A stretch of 64,000 nt of DNA from an uncultured Prevotellaceae bacterium (GTDB lineage: Bacteria > Bacteroidota > Bacteroidia > Bacteroidales > Bacteroidaceae). The stretch is taken from contig ONFE01000006.1 in the NCBI GenBank assembly GCA_900316985.1, forward strand, positions 1-64,000. Direction: 5' to 3'. A program made the translations under genes and the position numbers. Below the pieces are notes generated by a model, which had not been told where the DNA came from, did no database searches, and saw nothing but the letters and a program-made list of their open reading frames with translations. Below are positions 9,301-17,268 of this stretch, piece after piece (position 1 is the stretch's first letter; the number at the start of each line of letters is the position of its first letter).

Positions 9301-9525
9301 TCCCGCATTTCCTTCGGCTATGATTTCAAGCGTCTCTATTCGAAACTGCCCGTACAGAAGTGTCGTCTCTATGTATCTCTCAGTAATTTCATCACGTTCA
9401 CTGGCTACTCTGGTATGGATCCTGAGGTTGGTTTCGGTAACGGAAATAGCTGGGCATCTGGTATCGACTGTGGCTATTATCCTTCGTCACGTGCCATCCA
9501 GGTGGGTCTGAACGTTAACTTTTAA
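6304..9525 (+). CDS. SusC/RagA-family TonB-dependent outer-membrane receptor
   Basis: A 1073-aa outer-membrane transporter that should act with the SusD-like lipoprotein 13 bp downstream. Start at ATG 6304 gives a signal peptide (MNYYSKILSVICTGLLVLG). The order is then a carboxypeptidase-like N-terminal extension (QVRGVVLDSENQPVIGASI), a TonB-box region (LDDVVVVGYGTQRKK), a plug domain (PLYVVDGVPG, ILKDAASSAIYGARASNGV) and a long beta-barrel ending in an aromatic residue (GLNVNF). The longer reading from 6148 lacks a signal sequence. No glycosidase lies nearby, so the substrate, whether glycan, peptide or other, is unknown. Confidence 0.95.
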   Translation: MNYYSKILSVICTGLLVLGTTMSVLPVKAEESPLQSGSSMQVRGVVLDSENQPVIGASIVEVGSKSNGTLSGIDGSFSISVARGASLRISCVGYKTSVVKPTAGRSLSVVLEEDAELLDDVVVVGYGTQRKKLVTGSTVHVTSENIEAVNAVDAFGALQSLASGMNIVMNSGQPGEGYKVVIRGMGTVGSNTPLYVVDGVPGANIDDLSPNDIESIDILKDAASSAIYGARASNGVVLVTTKKGKASGGRIRVSFDGYLGWQNVNTNGVTPLNATQYMEIINKAREIQGVEPYVWENYIPKQYALIQNGSWNGTNWLEETTIDNAPMHNASVTISGGGDLSRFALGFTKYHQTGTLGAPADPKFDRYTVRLNSDYSLIRSKGRDVLKVGENVTFSSTDKRGVSVGGIYGNSIRTLLAMTPLLPLYNDEGEYYEYKDILADKWNFLDEASNPLASMKYNNSMGYNKGWRLQSNFFLEFAPIKGLTWRTSAGWLYRHRESRSYVPVYELSAKNMQANDEVRQSQSYSIRWSLENTINWVKSFGKHNIDALLGQSVEKWGYGNGLNVTNGNSQFPGSFEHAFIDNANVIDKSLTSVGGSPEAQGSIASFFGRVNYNYDETYLLSLVLRADGSSNFKRGKRWGYFPSVSAGWVISSEKFMESTKSWLDFLKLRASWGQNGNCNISNFQYLATININEPYYFDSKDTPGLGAFPDILPNEDVKWETSEQLDFGFDARLLNNRLGVVFDWYKKTTKDWLVVAPTLLIYGTNPPYINGGDIENKGYEVQLSWNDKIGKDFRYSVSANFSHNKNEVTRLANSEGIIHGSENAIAQNTAEINRVQVGYPIGYFWGYDMEGIIQNEQQLQDYLARNCNGDKANSLQGASLQPGDVMFKDLNGDGKITKEGDKTMIGDPNPDYTVGLNINIAYKGFDLGINGYGSFGQQVAKSYRQFSDHPDDNYCTDVYTKYWTGEGSTNRYPRFSDGKTANMSEISRVWIEDADFFKISRISFGYDFKRLYSKLPVQKCRLYVSLSNFITFTGYSGMDPEVGFGNGNSWASGIDCGYYPSSRAIQVGLNVNF

Positions 9526-9538
9526 GAACTGATAATTC

Positions 9539-11347
9539 ATGAAGATTATGAAAAAGAATCTGTTATATATGATCTGCGCTTTCTGCGTGATCTTTGGATT
9601 GTGTGCCTGTGAAGATTTCCTCGACACGGACAACCTTACGAAGAAGGATACCTCGAATTTCCCGATCAGCGAGAGTGATGCCGTTCAGATGGTAAATGGT
9701 ATTTATGCCGCCATGAACCGAAATCTGGCCGACCCCGAGGAGGATCCATTCTTTATCTTTGACATCGCTTCAGACGATCGACTGGGCGGTGGAAGCCAGA
9801 GTAACATCGGTGCCCAGGGCGTTGACCGTCTGATGAACGCTTATCTGGACTGGATGAAACCCCTCTGGAAGCAGCGCTATGCCGGTATCAACCGTGCCAA
9901 CAATGCTTTGGAAACCATCGACAATGTGAAGGAATGGTCTTCGGGTGATAAGAAGAACCAGCTGCTTTGCGAAACCTATTTCCTTCGCGCCTTCTATTAT
10001 TTCAACCTGGCTCAGGTATTTAATGGTGTGCCTCTGGTATTGTCAACAGAGCCCCAGAATCTGCCAAGGGCTACACCGGATGAGGTTTATGCACAAATTG
10101 CCTCCGACCTGAAAGCTTCCATTGAGGCTGGCCCGTCAACCAAGTATCCTAACTTTGGCATCGGTCGTGTTTCCAAGTGGGCTGCCGAGGGTATGATGGC
10201 CCGTGTGTGGCTGTTCTATACTGGTTTCTATAAGAAATCAGAACTTCCCCTTGTTGATGGAGGAAGCATCTCCAAGGCGCAGGTCGTATCATGGCTCGAG
10301 GATTGTATCCAGAACAGTGGATACGGACTTGTCAGCGACCAGCGTAACCTCTGGCCTTATACCAACCCTTACACCGCTAAGGACTATCCCTATACCAACG
10401 AACCTATCATTGTCAAGACTGCTGCTGGCACAGACTCCATCACCGGTTACAAAATTAAAGACGGCATCAACTGGGAGACCGACGAGAACATCGAGAGCAT
10501 GTTTGCCGTTAAGATGTCGAATGTTCCCGGTTGGAGTGCCGACGGTCTGCTGCGTCACAATCGTATTGTGGAGTTCTACAACCCGCGTAAGACCACCGAG
10601 GCAGCCTTCCCGTTCTCTGTACAGGGCTATTCCAACGGTCCCGTGTGCTGGAAGTTGTGGACCGATTGGGCTGAAGATCCCGATTACGCTGGCGACTACC
10701 GTCGTGTAGGCTCTATCTGCAAGCGTGCCGATGAGATTCCCAATTATAAAGGCGATCCTGCCAAAGAAGTGGAGAATACCGACCTACTGGCCAAGAAATA
10801 CATCGGCTGTGAGGCTTGGAATGAAGACCATAGCGGCCGCTATCTGAGCTACGGCTACTACTATGGTAGTGAGAACAACCGTCAGACCGGTTTGACCCAG
10901 TCGCTCGTGTGGCTGCGCTTTGCCGATGTGCTCTTGATGCACGCTGAGCTCACCGATGGCAAGACTGTCTATAATGGCAAGAGTGGCTTGAATGCCGTCC
11001 GTCAGCGTGCTGGTCTGCCCGATATTGCCTATAGCCTGTCCAGCCTGAAGAAAGAGCGTCGCTACGAGCTCTGCTTCGAAGCCCTGCGCTGGAATGACCT
11101 CCGCCGTTGGGGAGATGTTTCCGAGAAGGTGAAGAACCAGGTGGGTAACCCCATCCTCAATCAGGGTATTCCCGGAGAATATGCCTTTACCAACGACTTC
11201 ATGAAGCGCTATGCTGACACCGGCGGCGGATTCTTCAAGATCCCCGAGGATCAGGTGACTTTGTCAGAAGGCGTATTGGAGCAGAACCCCGGTTGGGGAG
11301 ACGGCACCAACTGGGTGAAGGGAGACCTGCCCTACAAATTCAAATAG
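9539..11347 (+). CDS. SusD/RagB-family nutrient-binding lipoprotein
   Basis: A 602-aa surface lipoprotein that forms the lid of the SusC channel. The signal peptide ends in a lipobox GLCAC, followed by EDFLDTDNL, which is typical of mature SusD N-termini. Helical TPR-like features are visible (LRAFYYFNLAQVFNGVPLV, FADVLLMHAEL) and the family C-terminal block is present (ALRWNDLRRWGD, NPGWGDGTNW). Either the ATG at 9539 or the one at 9548 could be the start. Co-transcribed with the SusC gene; an intrinsic terminator follows at 11375. Confidence 0.95.
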   Translation: MKIMKKNLLYMICAFCVIFGLCACEDFLDTDNLTKKDTSNFPISESDAVQMVNGIYAAMNRNLADPEEDPFFIFDIASDDRLGGGSQSNIGAQGVDRLMNAYLDWMKPLWKQRYAGINRANNALETIDNVKEWSSGDKKNQLLCETYFLRAFYYFNLAQVFNGVPLVLSTEPQNLPRATPDEVYAQIASDLKASIEAGPSTKYPNFGIGRVSKWAAEGMMARVWLFYTGFYKKSELPLVDGGSISKAQVVSWLEDCIQNSGYGLVSDQRNLWPYTNPYTAKDYPYTNEPIIVKTAAGTDSITGYKIKDGINWETDENIESMFAVKMSNVPGWSADGLLRHNRIVEFYNPRKTTEAAFPFSVQGYSNGPVCWKLWTDWAEDPDYAGDYRRVGSICKRADEIPNYKGDPAKEVENTDLLAKKYIGCEAWNEDHSGRYLSYGYYYGSENNRQTGLTQSLVWLRFADVLLMHAELTDGKTVYNGKSGLNAVRQRAGLPDIAYSLSSLKKERRYELCFEALRWNDLRRWGDVSEKVKNQVGNPILNQGIPGEYAFTNDFMKRYADTGGGFFKIPEDQVTLSEGVLEQNPGWGDGTNWVKGDLPYKFK

Positions 11348-11374
11348 CCTATCCTTTCAATGCTATGAAACCAC

Positions 11375-11408
11375 AAGGGGGTCGCGAAAAGCGACCCCCT
11401 TTCTTCTA
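11375..11408 (+). terminator. Intrinsic terminator after the SusD gene
   Basis: Perfect 11-bp stem AAGGGGGTCGC / GCGACCCCCTT (11375-11385 and 11391-11401) with a GAAAA loop and a following T-rich tract. It lies between the SusD gene and a convergent minus-strand gene, so it may serve both. Confidence 0.85.
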
Positions 11409-11446
11409 TTCCGCTATGAAAAATAGATTTGTGGGTGGGAAGGCAA

Positions 11447-12076
11447 CTATTGATTGACAGGTTGCTTCATGAGCTTCTCTAGTTCCGAGTCGGATTTTTC
11501 TATTATTTGATTTTCGGGATAAAACCTAGTCGGCATGGTTGCAATGACCTTGTTGTTGTAGAGGAAAACAAAGTCGTAGAAGCCTGGCTCAACCTCTTCG
11601 GGATGAAGATAGAAGGAGCCCCAATGAGCGTCTTCTTCTGCCTCAGGATCTTTGTTCAATTCGCACTCTTGAATATAACCAGGGGTTTTGTCGCTCAAAG
11701 TGTTTTTCTGGTAAGAACCTTGGTCGGCATTGTGCTTGAAAACCATCACCTTGATGCCTGTCTTTGCGTTTGATTGTGGATGAAACTCTATCCATTCGTT
11801 CAATTCAAAAACAGAGCGGATACCTTCTGTGGCGTAGGGCTTGTGGTTGAAATCACCGGTGCCGCAACGGTCGCCGAATAGGCTCAGGCCTGTCATGACG
11901 GGCTTTTCTCCCTCCTTGAGGTTGACGAAATAGAGTTTGCCAAGTACCGTAGAATCTTGAACTTGAACTTGCGCAATGTTGGCTTTTACATCATTTGCAC
12001 CATTTGTTCCATTCTTGCAGTTTACTGTTGAAAACAGAGCAAGAACTGCGATAATTGATAAAGCGATTCTTTTCAT
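11447..12076 (-). CDS. Exported protein of unknown function (209 aa)
   Basis: It starts MKRIALSIIAVLALFSTVNC, a signal peptide whose cysteine could be a weak lipobox, followed by a low-complexity Asn/Gly stretch. The mature part looks like a small beta-rich domain (SVFELNEWIEFHP, GIKVMVFKH, GFYDFVFLYNNKVIATMP). I do not recognise the family. Its leader is about 140 nt from a possible -7 box (CAAAGGTA, 12220-12227 on the plus strand), and a perfect 10-bp inverted repeat spans the leader (12148-12157 / 12214-12223). Convergent with the SusD gene. Confidence 0.75.
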   Translation of the reverse strand: MKRIALSIIAVLALFSTVNCKNGTNGANDVKANIAQVQVQDSTVLGKLYFVNLKEGEKPVMTGLSLFGDRCGTGDFNHKPYATEGIRSVFELNEWIEFHPQSNAKTGIKVMVFKHNADQGSYQKNTLSDKTPGYIQECELNKDPEAEEDAHWGSFYLHPEEVEPGFYDFVFLYNNKVIATMPTRFYPENQIIEKSDSELEKLMKQPVNQ

Positions 12077-12294
12077 ACACCTTCTTTCCGCAACACTATT
12101 GTTTTTTGTGGTTTTAATGTCCTAGGCAACAAAGAGTTGCCAGTGGTTTTGCCATGCCAGATATTTCACTTGTCTTAGTGCTGCGATTAGAAAACAAGCT
12201 TCACTCTGATACAGCATGGCAAAGGTACAAATAAAATCAGAGAAATCCATACATTTGATGGTTTTTCTACCTTAGCCTCCGCAAATAGGAGAAT

Positions 12295-12476
12295 ATTGCA
12301 AAATTGCATATTGCATACGTTTTTTTTCAGGCGAGAAGAATTTGTAGGTTAATAAAGATTAATTATTTTATATAAATAATTGATTATTAATAATATATAT
12401 AATATATACTATATATATACTTTAATCATTCTCTCCTCCTTAATAAAAAATTGAATGCAATATGCAATTTTGCAAT
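12295..12476. repeat. 182-bp element with perfect 22-bp inverted repeats
   Basis: The left arm 12295-12316 and right arm 12455-12476 are exact reverse complements over 22 bp. Each holds three TTGCA units spaced 7-8 bp apart. The flanks of the arms on the inner side are also loosely complementary. The interior is almost pure A/T and includes the smaller palindrome AATTATTT/AAATAATT (12361-12381). It could be iterons, a MITE-like remnant or an origin-like structure; function is inference. Confidence 0.8.
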
Positions 12477-12518
12477 CTAACTCGTTTTCGGTGCGCTTTT
12501 GCTAAATGACATGTCTTG

Positions 12519-12602
12519 CTTCCAATGGGTGGAAAGGTTGCTTCCAAAGTCTGGAAAGGATGCTTCCATTGGTTGGAAACAACGCTTCTGATTAGTAGAA
12601 AT
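12519..12602. repeat. Four short palindromes at exact 22-bp period
   Basis: Units start at 12519, 12541, 12563 and 12585. The first three are CTTCCA-N6-TGGAA-type hairpins (for example CTTCCAATGGGTGGAAAG) separated by four bases; the fourth is degraded (CTTCTGATTAGTAGAAAT). Stem bases are conserved and loops vary. The layout matches the array at 49872-49954, although the stem sequence differs. Confidence 0.8.
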
Positions 12603-12618
12603 AAGACGTACATAAACA

Positions 12619-12646
12619 AAGCGGAAACCCCGAGGGGTTCCCGCTG
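12619..12646 (-). terminator. mscL terminator
   Basis: AGCGGAAACCCC (12619-12630) and GGGGTTCCCGCT (12634-12645) pair with one mismatch around GAG. Read on the minus strand the hairpin is followed by a T-rich run. Confidence 0.75.
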
Positions 12647-12671
12647 ATTAGATAATAGGTCGTAAAATGAT

Positions 12672-13049
12672 TTATTTGTTCTTCAGGATATCCTTGATGT
12701 CAGCCAGCAGCTCTTCAGTGGTAGGACCTGCGGGAGCCTCGGGAGCGGGCTCTTCCTGCTTCTTCAGCTTGTTCATGGCCTTGATCATGCAGAAGATACA
12801 CAGGGCGATGATGAGGAAGTCAATGATGTTCTGGATGAATGTACCGTATTTTACGGTAGCGTCACCCACCTTGGCAACCAGACCGTTGAAGTCAACACCA
12901 CCGGTAAGCATTCCGATGATTGGCATCAGCACATCGTCAACCAATGAAGTCACGATTTTACCGAAAGCACCGCCGATGATCACACCGACTGCCATGTCCA
13001 TCACATTGCCCTTCATGGCAAATTCCTTGAATTCTTTAACAAATCCCAT
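12672..13049 (-). CDS. mscL: Large-conductance mechanosensitive channel MscL
   Basis: A 125-aa inner-membrane channel that opens under high membrane tension to release solutes during osmotic downshock. The N-terminal helix and TM1 signature [20 protein letters not shown] is at residues 7-26, followed by [22 protein letters not shown]2 is near [18 protein letters not shown], and the C-terminal cytoplasmic helix ends [12 protein letters not shown]. Length and order match the family. It lies alone between a terminator and a divergent gapA. Confidence 0.97.
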   Translation of the reverse strand: MGFVKEFKEFAMKGNVMDMAVGVIIGGAFGKIVTSLVDDVLMPIIGMLTGGVDFNGLVAKVGDATVKYGTFIQNIIDFLIIALCIFCMIKAMNKLKKQEEPAPEAPAGPTTEELLADIKDILKNK

Positions 13050-13358
13050 AGTTTTAAATTTTTAAATTAATAATATGTTAACGCTTCTTTTTCTTTGGTT
13101 TTGTAATCTTCAAGTTGCAATCTGGAATTGCAGTTTTGGTTTTTTATTTTTGAACCTTAATCTTAAATACTTTTTAATATAATTAAGATTGTATTCGAGT
13201 GCAAATATAGAAAAAATATTGTAACTTTGCACGCGAAAAAAGAAAAAAGTGCTTTATGGGGGCAATTTTTTTACGAATAAATGCAAAAAGCCCCTCTTGG
13301 CAGGCAAAAAGGTATGTAATTGAGGATTTTATTTTAACCCTTTTAATATAATTAAAAA
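13050..13358. promoter_or_regulatory. Divergent mscL/gapA promoter region (309 bp)
   Basis: Two -7 boxes lie close together on opposite strands: CAAATATA at 13202-13209 (TATATTTG read on minus, for mscL) and TAACTTTG at 13222-13229 (plus, for gapA). Clear -33 boxes are not visible. The gapA leader of about 125 nt holds a possible stem-loop (GGGGC at 13259-13263, GCCCC at 13290-13294). An inverted repeat AATCTTAA/TTAAGATT (13159-13190) lies in the mscL leader. No gene is seen. Confidence 0.55.
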
Positions 13359-14384
13359 ATGACAAAAGTAGCTATTAACGGTTTCGGCCGTATTGGTCGC
13401 CTCGCTTTCCGTCAGATGTTCGAGGCTGAAGGTTATGAAGTAGTAGCAATCAACGACTTGACAAGCCCCAAGATGCTTGCTCACCTGCTGAAGTATGACA
13501 CCGCTCAGGGTGGTTTCTGTGGCAAGATTGGTGAGAACAAGCACACTGTTGACTGCACAGACAACTCTATCATCGTTGACGGTAAGGAGATTACCATCTA
13601 TGCTGTTCCCAACGCCGCTGAACTGCCTTGGGGAGAACTCGACGTTGACGTTGTTCTGGAGTGCACAGGTTTCTACACTTCTAAGGAGAAGGCTTCTGCT
13701 CACATCAAGGCTGGTGCCAAGAAGGTTGTGATCTCTGCTCCTGCTGGCAACGACCTGCCCACCATCGTTTACAACGTGAACCACAAGACTTTGACTCCTG
13801 CCGACACTGTTATCTCTGCTGCTTCTTGCACCACTAACTGTCTGGCTCCTATGACTAAGGCTCTGAACGATTTCGCTGCTATCCAGAGCGGTATCATGAC
13901 AACCGTACACGCTTACACTGGCGACCAGATGATTCTCGACGGTCCTCAGCGCAAGGGTGATGTTCAGCGTGCCCGTGCCGGTGCCCAGAACATCGTTCCT
14001 AACTCTACCGGTGCTGCCAAGGCTATCGGTCTGGTTATCCCCGAGCTGAACGGTAAGCTGATCGGTGCTGCCCAGCGTGTTCCCACTCCTACAGGTTCTA
14101 CCACTATCCTGCACGCTGTTGTGAAGGGTGAGGTTACTGTTGAGGACATCAACGCTGCCATGAAGGCTGCTGCCAACGAGAGCTTCGGTTACACTGAGGA
14201 GAAGCTGGTTTCCAGCGACATCATCGGTATGAAGTTCGGTTCACTGTTCGATGCTAACCAGACCATGGTAAGCAAGATCGGTGACGGCAACTCTCTCGTT
14301 CAGGTTGTTGCTTGGTACGACAATGAGAACTCTTACACTTCTCAGATGGTTCGCACCATTAAGTACCTCGCTGAGCTCAAATAA
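13359..14384 (+). CDS. gapA: Glyceraldehyde-3-phosphate dehydrogenase, type I
   Basis: A 341-aa glycolytic enzyme that oxidises and phosphorylates glyceraldehyde-3-phosphate with NAD. The Rossmann start is [20 protein letters not shown], the catalytic cysteine lies in [13 protein letters not shown] at about residues 148-160, and the C-terminal [15 protein letters not shown] is the family signature. Codon use is strongly biased to a few codons, as expected for a highly expressed gene. It has its own promoter region and a strong terminator, so it is probably monocistronic. Confidence 0.98.
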   Translation: MTKVAINGFGRIGRLAFRQMFEAEGYEVVAINDLTSPKMLAHLLKYDTAQGGFCGKIGENKHTVDCTDNSIIVDGKEITIYAVPNAAELPWGELDVDVVLECTGFYTSKEKASAHIKAGAKKVVISAPAGNDLPTIVYNVNHKTLTPADTVISAASCTTNCLAPMTKALNDFAAIQSGIMTTVHAYTGDQMILDGPQRKGDVQRARAGAQNIVPNSTGAAKAIGLVIPELNGKLIGAAQRVPTPTGSTTILHAVVKGEVTVEDINAAMKAAANESFGYTEEKLVSSDIIGMKFGSLFDANQTMVSKIGDGNSLVQVVAWYDNENSYTSQMVRTIKYLAELK

Positions 14385-14407
14385 GAGTTGACGCAATTAA
14401 AAATATT

Positions 14408-14437
14408 AGCCGTCCGATTTTGTCGGACGGCTTTTTT
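14408..14437 (+). terminator. gapA terminator
   Basis: AGCCGTCCGA (14408-14417) and TCGGACGGCT (14423-14432) form a perfect 10-bp stem around TTTTG, followed by TTTTT. Confidence 0.92.
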
Positions 14438-14584
14438 GATGTGTCTTTGGACCCCATTTTCCATTTGATTGCATCTACGTGAAGGTGAAATGATGAAGGC
14501 AGAGAAAAAAAACGGCCTTTCCGAATGGTGGAATATTTTTTTTTCGTACTTTTGTGGGCGTTTAGTTATCTAAAGTGTAAGTTA

Positions 14585-15793
14585 ATGAAAAAGTTACTGT
14601 TTTTGATTATTATCGTCTGCTGTGTGAACGTTCAGGTGCTGGCGCAACAAAATCCGGTGGAAGGTTATGTTATCACGAATGCTGGTGACACCATTTATGG
14701 GACTATTGACTACCAGACGCGTGGCAGATTGGCACGTGTATGCCATTTCCTGCGAGATGGCGAAACGGCCTATGTCGCTTATCTGCCTGGTCAGATAGCA
14801 GGCTTCCGGCTGATGAATGATGGTGTCTATTTCGTCACCAGGACGTTTCTTGTAGATGGACAGGAGCAGACCATCTTTGCCGAGTATCTGCTGCAAGGAG
14901 GAGTGAGCCTCTACCGCTATGAGAACACCTGGACAAATGCTCAATACTATCTCGTCGATCAGGATGGCAAGGTGGCACTGGTGAGAGACCCCGGCGATTT
15001 GTCGGCCTATACGGTGGAAGATGCCCGTAAGAAGCGCGAATTGGCATTGGGGCCGGCGTTGCATTTGCTGAGAAAAAGCCACAAGGCATGGGAACAGTTG
15101 CAGGATGGTAGCATCACAGCCAATAAAATGCTGCTGATAACACGTGAGTACAACGAAGAATACTGCCAGGCTGATGGCGACTGCGTGGTGTTCCAGTATG
15201 ATGCCAAGAAATCGTCGACTTCCAATTACCATTTCTCGGTAGAGGCAGGAACATTCATCGGCGCATTACGCGAAGAAGGAAAGATTGATGTCAATGCTGT
15301 AGGACTGCATCTGGCTGGTGGGGTGGAATGGTTCTTCCCTCGCCGTTCGAAACATTTCTCTCTGCAACTGATGCTTGAACTGAATACGATTTCAAAAAGT
15401 GGAACCTATAGTTATTATTCTTCTTTTAGTGGGGAGAATGTGCAGAAAGAATGGAGTGTTACTGTCGCTGAAATTGGTGTCCATATGGGAACTAATTATC
15501 GCTTCATACCAGCAGGCAAGATTACACCGCTTATTGGAGGCGGCGTGTTCCTCTCACGCCCGATTGGAAAGACTCGCGACATTCCGTACGCATCCGACTA
15601 TGACAAAGAGAATCTTTCTGATAAGGACGATGGATTTGAACTCCCAACCAATTTTGGAATCTATGTAGGTGGAGGTGTTGAGATGAAGCTTGGCAAGCAT
15701 GCTTTGCAAGCCATTTTCCGATATGAACTTCCATTACTTAAACTCGATACCTATACCAAAGGACTTGTGGCCACATTAGGCTTCTTGTTCTGA
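14585..15793 (+). CDS. Exported protein with predicted outer-membrane beta-barrel C-terminus
   Basis: About 402 aa from the ATG at 14585, which opens a signal peptide (MKKLLFLIIIVCCVNVQVLA followed by QQ). The N-terminal half looks like a soluble beta domain (GYVITNAGDTIYGTIDYQTR, VYFVTRTFLVDGQ). From about residue 215 the sequence has alternating, aromatic-flanked strands (FSVEAGTFIGAL, HLAGGVEWFFP, LIGGGVFLS, IYVGGGVEMKLG) and ends in LGFLF, the terminal phenylalanine pattern of outer-membrane barrels. No family is recognised beyond 'porin-like'. A -7 box TACTTTTG lies at 14547-14554. The longer frame from 14525 overlaps that box and is rejected as the start. Confidence 0.8.
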   Translation: MKKLLFLIIIVCCVNVQVLAQQNPVEGYVITNAGDTIYGTIDYQTRGRLARVCHFLRDGETAYVAYLPGQIAGFRLMNDGVYFVTRTFLVDGQEQTIFAEYLLQGGVSLYRYENTWTNAQYYLVDQDGKVALVRDPGDLSAYTVEDARKKRELALGPALHLLRKSHKAWEQLQDGSITANKMLLITREYNEEYCQADGDCVVFQYDAKKSSTSNYHFSVEAGTFIGALREEGKIDVNAVGLHLAGGVEWFFPRRSKHFSLQLMLELNTISKSGTYSYYSSFSGENVQKEWSVTVAEIGVHMGTNYRFIPAGKITPLIGGGVFLSRPIGKTRDIPYASDYDKENLSDKDDGFELPTNFGIYVGGGVEMKLGKHALQAIFRYELPLLKLDTYTKGLVATLGFLF

Positions 15794-15827
15794 TTTTTAA
15801 GAAAGACAACCTGTTAATATAAGAAAT

Positions 15828-15989
15828 ATGCTGAAGATGATCACCATACTCGGTCCTACGGCCAGCGGAAAGACAGGGCTCGCGGCTGCATTGGCCTATC
15901 GCCTCCATCTTGATGGACAGGAGGCCGAAACCCTGATTAAAAACATCAGGTCTTTAACCTATAAAAATAAATACAAGACTCAGCTATGA
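15828..15989 (+). pseudogene. 5' fragment of a miaA-like gene (53-codon reading frame)
   Basis: The frame from ATG 15828 encodes a good MiaA N-terminus including the P-loop (ITILGPTASGKTGLAAALA). It loses homology after about 23 residues and ends at TGA 15987-15989, overlapping the next ATG by ATGA. Intact miaA lies 3 kb downstream, beginning with a very similar peptide (LITILGPTASGKTELAA). At the DNA level the two are only moderately alike, so this is not a fresh duplication. CCTGAT/ATCAGG (15932-15950) forms a hairpin near its end. It may be a decayed remnant or a translated micro-protein. Confidence 0.7.
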
Positions 15990-17263
15990 AAAAATGGTTC
16001 TTGTTGATCGCGGCCGTAGTCCTGGCAATGGGTGCTCAGGCACAGCCAAAGTATGAGCGCAAGGACTTCACCTTCAAGGCCACGAAGGTGAAGGACGGTG
16101 ACGGCAATATCTCGGAGATCACCTTCGGCACATACGCGGGCGGCAAACTCGTCAAGGAATATACCTTCGAACTGAGTGTACCGCTCTCGGAGGATTTGGC
16201 CACAACGGTAGGTTGCTATTCTGAGGAGGATATCAACTTCGACGGATATCCCGACGTGGAAGTCTATCTGGGCTACTATGGCGGTTTTTCCACTAATACC
16301 CAGCAAGAGGCTCTGCTGTGGGATCAGGCGCAGCACCAGTTCGTCTATCCCGAAGGCTATGCGGGCAATGGTGAACTGATGCCCGATGAAGATAATAAAT
16401 ATCTCGTCCACACAGGAAGCGCAGGGCCTGACGAGCGCTATACCAGTTACTATCGCTGGCATGGCCATAAGCTCGTGCACTATCTTGACGAGATATGGGC
16501 CATCGAGAGCGATGACGATAATCCCATCAGTCCCTCTATGACCAAATATCCCCTGCAACGCTATAACGCCAAGCTCGACGGGCGCATCTCCGTCACGATC
16601 GCCTTCCAGAAGAACGAGGACAACACCGTGGCTGGCTATATCTATTACCCCAAGGCTAAGAATCCCGCGCCCATCATGGTCGTCGGCAGCGTCAGCCGGC
16701 ATAACGAAACCGACTTCTATACACTCAACGAATATCAGCCCGACGGTAAGGTCAGCGGCTTCATCACTTTGGAGCATAAACTGGTGGACGGCTGGGACTA
16801 TCAGGTGCAGGGCACCTGGACCAATCCCAAGACAGGGAAGGAGATGAAGATTACCGATGTCAGTTTTAACCGCGAATGTCCTAAGTGGTTCACCTCCTCG
16901 TTGCTCACACCCGAAGATCCTGGCAACATAGGACGGGAATACTCCTTTCAGAGATGGCGCGACGGTTACGACGACTATATGGGTGGTCATATCTCATTCA
17001 AGGCTGCCGGCAAGAACAAGGTGTATTTCGAATGCTGCAATGTGATAAACAACATCGCAGAGGGCAGGAGTGATGACGGACGTCCGGCAGTGCTCAAGGG
17101 CAACAGGTTTGAATACCGTGAGGTCAACGAGTGTCATTACGGTTTCAGCGCCACCTTCTTCCCCAGGTTCGTCATACTGAAAACCATCACCGACTATGAG
17201 ACACTCGGTTGCTTCGGGGCTCATTCCGCCTTTGACGGTGTATATATCAAAATCAAACAGTAA
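15986..17263 (+). CDS. Exported protein of unknown function (425 aa)
   Basis: A signal peptide (MKKWFLLIAAVVLAMGAQA followed by Q) leads a protein with beta-rich segments. EEDINFDGYPDVEVYLGYYG near residues 80-99 is the Asp-rich calcium-loop pattern seen in FG-GAP/VCBS-like repeats. The rest (YYRWHGHKLVHYLDEIWAI, GYIYYPKAKNPAPIMVVGS) I cannot assign. Its ATG overlaps the stop of the miaA-like fragment by ATGA, suggesting translational coupling, and the next gene starts 5 bp after its stop. The pair probably forms one transcript. Periplasmic or surface location is predicted; function is unknown. Confidence 0.82.
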   Translation: MKKWFLLIAAVVLAMGAQAQPKYERKDFTFKATKVKDGDGNISEITFGTYAGGKLVKEYTFELSVPLSEDLATTVGCYSEEDINFDGYPDVEVYLGYYGGFSTNTQQEALLWDQAQHQFVYPEGYAGNGELMPDEDNKYLVHTGSAGPDERYTSYYRWHGHKLVHYLDEIWAIESDDDNPISPSMTKYPLQRYNAKLDGRISVTIAFQKNEDNTVAGYIYYPKAKNPAPIMVVGSVSRHNETDFYTLNEYQPDGKVSGFITLEHKLVDGWDYQVQGTWTNPKTGKEMKITDVSFNRECPKWFTSSLLTPEDPGNIGREYSFQRWRDGYDDYMGGHISFKAAGKNKVYFECCNVINNIAEGRSDDGRPAVLKGNRFEYREVNECHYGFSATFFPRFVILKTITDYETLGCFGAHSAFDGVYIKIKQ

Positions 17264-17268
17264 ATAAT

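Larger units (their letters stand above)
12077..12671. other. 595-bp non-coding region rich in repeats
   Basis: No plausible gene. From left to right: the leader and promoter of the 11447-12076 gene with the inverted repeat TTTGCCATGC/GCATGGCAAA; a 182-bp AT-rich element bounded by perfect 22-bp inverted repeats (12295-12476); four palindromes at 22-bp period (12519-12602); and the mscL terminator (12619-12646). Confidence 0.75.

Noticed and set aside
12519-12602. The 22-bp-period array as a CRISPR array
   Set aside because: Only four units, 17-18-bp palindromes with 4-5-bp linkers and variable loops. There are no 25-40-bp repeats, no true spacers and no cas gene. The same holds for 49872-49954.
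13183-13365. 60-codon minus-strand frame between mscL and gapA
   Set aside because: It covers the divergent promoter boxes, has biased Phe/Lys composition from AT-rich DNA, and lacks a supporting start context.
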